DNA of 64,000 bases from contig NC_134520.1 of assembly GCF_027942865.1 (NCBI RefSeq), positions 1,486,501-1,550,500 on the forward strand, written 5' to 3'. The position numbers and the translations under genes are program-made. Shown one piece after another: positions 59,173-64,000 of the stretch. Position 1 is the first letter of the stretch. Each line of letters opens with the position of its first letter. Below the pieces are notes generated by a model. The model made no database searches and was not told the DNA's origin. It was given only the letters and a program-made list of their open reading frames with translations. Origin of the DNA: Odontesthes bonariensis (lineage: Eukaryota; Chordata; Actinopteri; Atheriniformes; Atherinopsidae).

Positions 59173-60205
59173 AGATCAAGTTTTTTTTTTTAAATAATTA
59201 TAACTATTTAAGCATACTTTCAGCCATTTCAACTGTTTCTAGCTTAATTTTATCTTTTCTAAACATTTGCGTCACATAGTCATCACTTCTTGGACCTTCC
59301 CGAATGCCCTGTGAACGCATCTGATTTTTATTCTTGTTCTCCCTGAAGGTAAGACGCTCCCCACCCCGTCTGGCGTCAATTTGATAAACTATGAAAGTTT
59401 AGCTGTTTACATAAATTACATAAGTTGTATTTAACTGTAACTGAATGAAAATAAAATGTAGTGTTAGTGTAAAAACATTCAATCCACAGAATGTTACAAT
59501 AGAGTACAACAGGTACAATTACTTCAGGTTGGATATGTAACAATGTTTAAACTGATAGGAGTTGTCAGAATATGATTCTTTCTAAATTATTTTTGAAGGT
59601 GAACATTCAAATATAAATAACTGTAACATGATTTCATTAAAATAAACATCTACATTTTGTATTTGGAATACTCGTCATTGGAAAGAAATGTCTGAGTGCC
59701 CCTGAACGTCTCTGAACATTATACGGCTCATTGGATAGCCCATCGGCCCACTCTTCTTCGTTTGCAAAGGTAAGTGTGACGCTGTCTGACTCTGTCTTTC
59801 CCAAATGAGGAATTTATGAACTCTCAAACACTGTTGCTGTTTAAATCAGGGACATAAGTGGTTTTTAACAGCAACTGAATGAAAATAAAGCAAAAAACAG
59901 CTAAATATCTTGTTCTGTGAGCCACATAACATTTTGGCTAGCTACGGTTAGCGTCGTTAGCATTAGCATCAATGCTAACGTTCAACGGTCGCTCGGATAA
60001 GTCTGAGAGGTCTTAACAAGCATTATGATTTGAAACTATCTAAATGGTCTCTTCTTAGTTTAATCAACAGTGTATGGCAATGTTCAGGTTACTAAAGGAA
60101 TAATGAATAATGTTAGAGCTAATGTCTGTTTCTGAGTGTTGACCGTGTGTGCGTTCGAGCTGAGTCTCTCAGCTGGAGGTGTGTTCAGTAGAATTGAGGT
60201 CTGTG

Positions 60206-61089
60206 TAGTGCTGGGCGGTATACCGGTTCACACCGAATACCGGTTTATAATTTCGTTATGATATGAATTTTTAATATACCGCCATGCCGGTGTATTTGAT
60301 TACATAACGGGGAACGCTGCGTCGCGCGACATTGTTTGAGACGGGACCCTTTTCAGTGTTGCGCTTCTAAACACGCATGTTTACTGTCTGTGGGTGCGAG
60401 GTGGTAATAAGCACTTGCGTTACTTTAAGGTGAAGGTGGATAGGACAGACATGGAAAGTTCCGAAATCTAAGCTGCAGAACTAGTAGAACATGCTGACAA
60501 ACTTGTGCCAAAAAAAGGAGCCGTGTCTGTAGTATGGAAGTTTTTTTGGTTTAAAAAAATCCGACGTCGACCAAACAACCATTTTATGCAAACGTTGTCG
60601 GGCTTCAGTTGTCGCTGGAGGTGGCAACACGAGCAATTTGCTCCATCACCTTAGCATGTCTTAGAATATCCAGAATGCATGAAGTTAAGGTCAGCACCCG
60701 CCACATCAGCAGGTAACACGGGGAAAGCAAAAGAAAAGTCAAATGTCACTTCAAGACGCGTTTGCTAGAGTTAGAACGTGAATCTACCTCATTTATTTGA
60801 ATGTGAATACCTCATATTGATGCAAAAATATAATTATTGCAAGTTGCACTACTTTTTTGTATTGATTTTCATAAAAGATGTTTGAAATTTGCACAGTAAA
60901 AGTTCTGTATTTTGACTGCAATTGCGTTTGCATTCCGATCCCTCACTTCATTAGAATCATGAGTAGCACTTCTCATGTTTTTGTCAGTTGGAACTGTCAG
61001 TTTTTGTCAGTTAATAAACGCGACTCACAGATGTGAGAAGTGTGAGCAGTTTTCGGCTCATCTTTTTGCCTAAAGGCAACTTCCACAAC
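60206..61089 (+). mobile_element. hAT-type insertion, copy C
   Basis: This is the same insertion at the same site as in copy A (246-1149). Copy C has seven T's where A has six in the gaagttttttgg stretch, so the BED-finger frame is additionally shifted. The insertion therefore preceded the split of A and C, or was passed between them, and is already decayed in both. It lacks the duplicated TTGGAGCTGTCAGT segment that copy A has near 1050. Confidence 0.6.
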
Positions 61090-61239
61090 ATGATAGTAAA
61101 TCTATTTAAATTCCTGAATGTAAATGATCAGAGAGACAGACACAGCTGATAATGAGCAGTATTCTCCCTCTGTGTTCAGGTGGTTCAGGTTGATTCAGTG
61201 TTTCCACTCGGATAACTAACAGATTGTGTCTTTCCTCAG

Positions 61240-63418
61240 ACTGAGAGAGAACATTGATCCTTGCTTTGGCTGGTAAGTACAGAGTTATTGTAAAGTTAAG
61301 CAGGCTGTAGATCACAACAGCTGACTGAGTTAATATGTTCTGTATTTAAAGATAATTGAACTCTGATCAGATGAACTTTATTTGGGATGCATCAGAGTTT
61401 GTGAGTGAATTTCCTCCTGAACACAGAAATATTCTGTCCACACTTACTGAAGCTTTTAGGAAACATCTTCACTTTGTTGGTAGATTTTCTGACACCACTG
61501 TTGTATTCAGATACTGTCACCTGGAAATACTGAATGAATGTGTGGACTGGTGATGATTATACTGTGTGCATTAATGTATGTTTTACCGACAGTTTTAGTC
61601 CAAACCTTCCATTCAGACTGAAATATCTCAAGTGTTTCCAGTTAAAGCGAGTCTCCCATGTCAGCAGAAAGTATTTCCTTATTTCTGTAAAATCCCCATT
61701 TTACTGTCCTGTTCCTGTGGGCAGTGTCACTCAGTGGGTCCACATGATGAGAGGAACTCTATTACAGCTATAGTTGGGTTATGCTCCTTATTTGGGCGAG
61801 GGTAATTCTCCTTGGATATCTGGCGGTGAATGAGTGGGATCAGAGGCACAAAGCGTGTCATACCCCGGTATGATAGGTGGCGCTGTACCCATTCCAGCTG
61901 TTGCTAATAGAGCCACTTCCTGTTGACCTCTTCACCACCAACAACAACAACAAACTCAGGCGTTGGAGAAAGATGGAGAACGCAGAGCCAGATGAAGTTA
62001 CGTCCCTCTACATTTGCTCTGTGATGAGCTGCTTGTTGCACAAACTCGATGCACAACGGAGCATTCTCCATCGCGTTGTTTGTTTCTTTCTGACGGCGAC
62101 AACAACAGGAATATCGTCTCCTTTGACTTGCGGGTCACGACCCCGGGAAAACATCTGGAGCATGCGCAGAACGCAAAGTCTGATTCACCACGAGCTTCAG
62201 CGTCTACAAGCAGGTTTAGAGTGACTTTCAGCCCAGTTATCTCGGGGTCTGAATCCCATCACATCCAGTTCTTAGTCAGACTAAGGTGTCTACATGCACT
62301 GAATAACTCAGTCTGATTGGAATTTAGCCAATAATCCGATCCAGTTCTTAGTCAGACTAAGGTGTCTACATGCACTGAATAACTCAGTCTGATTGTAATT
62401 CAGCCAATAATCCGATCCTTTCAGTGCCATGTGACCCCACTGAGTGATTGACAGGTAAAGCAGCCAATAGCAGCAGCTCAGCACATGATGTCCACTGCAG
62501 GGCAGCTGGCAGAAGATGAGACTCTGTGCTGCTTCTAACTTTGTCTCATCGGTTATTTTCTGTGGAAATAAAGCTGAAATGGCAGCACAGCTGAGCTCTC
62601 TACATGGTCTGTGTGTGAAAAGCCCACAACAGCAGCAGCTCCATGTCCCAGTGACACACAGTCAAAGTTGCACTGTCATTACCTGTTGTTTTATTTAGCT
62701 GCTGTGTCCTCAGCTGGAGGAATTTAACTGACTAATCTCTTTTCCTCCTTTCTTTAGACTATCTGAACTCTGACCCCTGCTCCTGCTCTGACTGGTGAGG
62801 ACCAACCTTTACTTCCTTTATGGTTGTGTTCCTGCTACCTGCTCTGTGTCATATGAAGTGGAGCTTCCTGTCAGTGCCCAGCAGACCTTTTCCCTCTCAA
62901 ACTGCATGAATGAAGTGAAACATTGATCATTAGTCAGAGAACACATTTAAAATCACATTAAGATTTATTGGTCATGCATACACACAGAATGTGTCCTCTG
63001 CTTTTAACCCATCCAGGCTGGCACCTGTTGACACACACATGCACGTGCACATGCACATGCACAGGGTCACACACTCAGAGAGACTGATGCCAACCTGGAG
63101 CGGTGGGCAGCCAATCACAGGGCCCACAGCTGATGTGTTACTGCTCTGTTTTCCATCTGATCCCCAAAGCTTTGGATAGTTTCCATGTTTCTGATCATGG
63201 ACACATTCAGCCTCTCTGAACTGATCATCAACCAACAACGTTTCACTACTTCCTGTCCACAAAAGTCTGTCCCAAAGCTCATCCTGTAGAGAGGAGAGCA
63301 GAAGCAATCAGCTGTGAGATCAGATGGTGTGTGTGTTTAGAGTCTTCTGATCTGATACTAACACAGTGTTTCTCTTCTCAGACCCAGAGACCACCGGACC
63401 AGAACTCCTGCTTAGCTG
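61240..63418 (+). other. three tiny splice-flanked leader segments, copy C
   Basis: These are the counterparts at 61240-61272, 62758-62794 and 63382-63418, again 33, 37 and 37 nt with AG/GT flanks. Candidate earlier donors lie at 59349 (gaag then GTAAGA) and 59770 (caaag then GTAAGT). Confidence 0.4.
61877..62224 (+). CDS. small conserved leader ORF, copy C (115 aa, unrecognised)
   Basis: This is the same 115-codon frame as at 41355-41702, with a handful of substitutions. Open frames in two copies and a single frameshift in the third are compatible either with recent coding constraint or simply with young age of the copies. Confidence 0.25.
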   Translation: MALYPFQLLLIEPLPVDLFTTNNNNKLRRWRKMENAEPDEVTSLYICSVMSCLLHKLDAQRSILHRVVCFFLTATTTGISSPLTCGSRPRENIWSMRRTQSLIHHELQRLQAGLE

Positions 63419-64000
63419 GTGAGCAGATTTCCAGTCAGTGAGCTTCAGTCCATCCCATCACTGAGAGCAGGAGTGTTTCACATGTTCACCACAGAGTTTC
63501 TGTGGAGTTCACACATGAGTCTAAATGTAGTAAAAACAGACTGACTGAAGTCATGTTAGAGCCCTGTGAGCTGAGCTGTTCTGCCTGTAAAGTGGATCAG
63601 AACAGGTCCCAGCAGCAGAAAGCTGACAGTGTTAGTGGAACATCACTAAAGGCAGAAATCAGTGTGTACTGATGTCATTCTGACATCAATCTGCTGCTGG
63701 TTCATTCATCTATTCAATAAGTCCATCATCACATCAGTGAGCAGCTGCTTCCCCGCTCCCTCTCAGACTATCTTCAGGGACTGAAAACATGAATCAGCAG
63801 AATAACAACCCAGGACTGGAGCTCTCATATGTCCTGTTGAGTCTTTTTGAGCTGTACTGTCAATCATATTACGCTCTGTGATCAACCAAGAACATTTTTA
63901 AAGGTCCAAAGTCCTCATTAAACAATAAACACCCATCAGGTGTTTCCTGTGGAGAACATCTGGATTGTTTTGCTGGTGTGTCAGCATCCAGTTGGACTGT

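Larger units (their letters stand above)
56553..59255 (+). mobile_element. tail unit with internal duplication, copy B
   Basis: It starts TCCGCCG after CTAG and (TTA)n, runs through a tRNA-like sequence near 57633, resets part-way near 57850, and runs through a second, more degenerate tRNA-like sequence near 59106. It stops at 59255, where copy C begins. No hairpin+CTAG end is present at the junction. Confidence 0.55.
59256..64000 (+). mobile_element. Helentron-type Helitron, copy C (5' leader only)
   Basis: This is a third copy in the same orientation. It starts immediately after the tail of copy B: the B tail motif tttctagcttaattttatc runs directly into the leader start at about 59256. It aligns with 34477 onward of copy B and, from 59959, with position 1 onward of copy A. 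It carries the same splice-flanked small segments, the hAT insertion and the small conserved reading frame. The window ends before its transposase gene. Confidence 0.8.

Overview
The window is repeat-rich, intron-bearing vertebrate DNA, most likely from a teleost fish. The clues are GT-AG introns, polyadenylation signals, a Ty1/copia-type LTR element, a Tc1-like relic, teleost-style SINE/LINE tails and very large rolling-circle (Helitron, Helentron type) transposons. There is no bacterial or phage content.

Most of the window is three copies of one large unit in the same orientation. Copy A (1 to about 23,165) starts roughly 700 bp left of the window. Copy B (about 34,477-59,255) is complete. 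Copy C (about 59,256 to the end) abuts copy B head-to-tail and contributes only its 5' leader. A unit has these parts in order: a 9-11 kb non-coding leader with small splice-flanked segments; one uninterrupted transposase gene (2470 aa in A, 2488 aa in B); a 75-bp minisatellite; two long hairpins and a G-quadruplex-type G-run; a roughly 1.6 kb block between 17-bp inverted repeats; a (TCTA)n microsatellite; AGCTTC-type low-complexity DNA; a hairpin followed by CTAG, which looks like a Helitron 3' terminus; and tandem 1.6-2 kb units that begin TC, end hairpin+CTAG and carry a tRNA-Glu-like sequence.

The transposase joins a C76/OTU-like cysteine-protease domain, an 18-residue coding repeat, a Cys/His cluster, a Rep (HUH, two-tyrosine) nuclease, a PIF1-like helicase and a C-terminal AP-type endonuclease. 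Both copies are open throughout, but both have Tyr where the endonuclease family normally has the Asp of its SDH motif. Copy B has also lost the Asn of GDFN.

Copy B differs from A and C by a roughly 5.1 kb array of about 89 units of 56/58 bp, present as a single diverged unit in A and C. It also lacks the hAT (BED-finger) insertion that A and C share.

The 11 kb between copies A and B holds a Tc1-like relic (23,735-24,684), a decayed minus-strand copia element (24,752-29,122) with an inverted reverse-transcriptase segment and LINE-tail insertions, AT-rich repeats with a 42-nt perfect palindrome, and a clean four-coding-exon gene for a 302-aa RPA-like OB-fold protein (31,937-34,167). Its polyadenylation signal lies about 240 bp before copy B begins. 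It is the only candidate host-type gene here, and an ssDNA-binding protein beside a rolling-circle element is the most thought-provoking juxtaposition.
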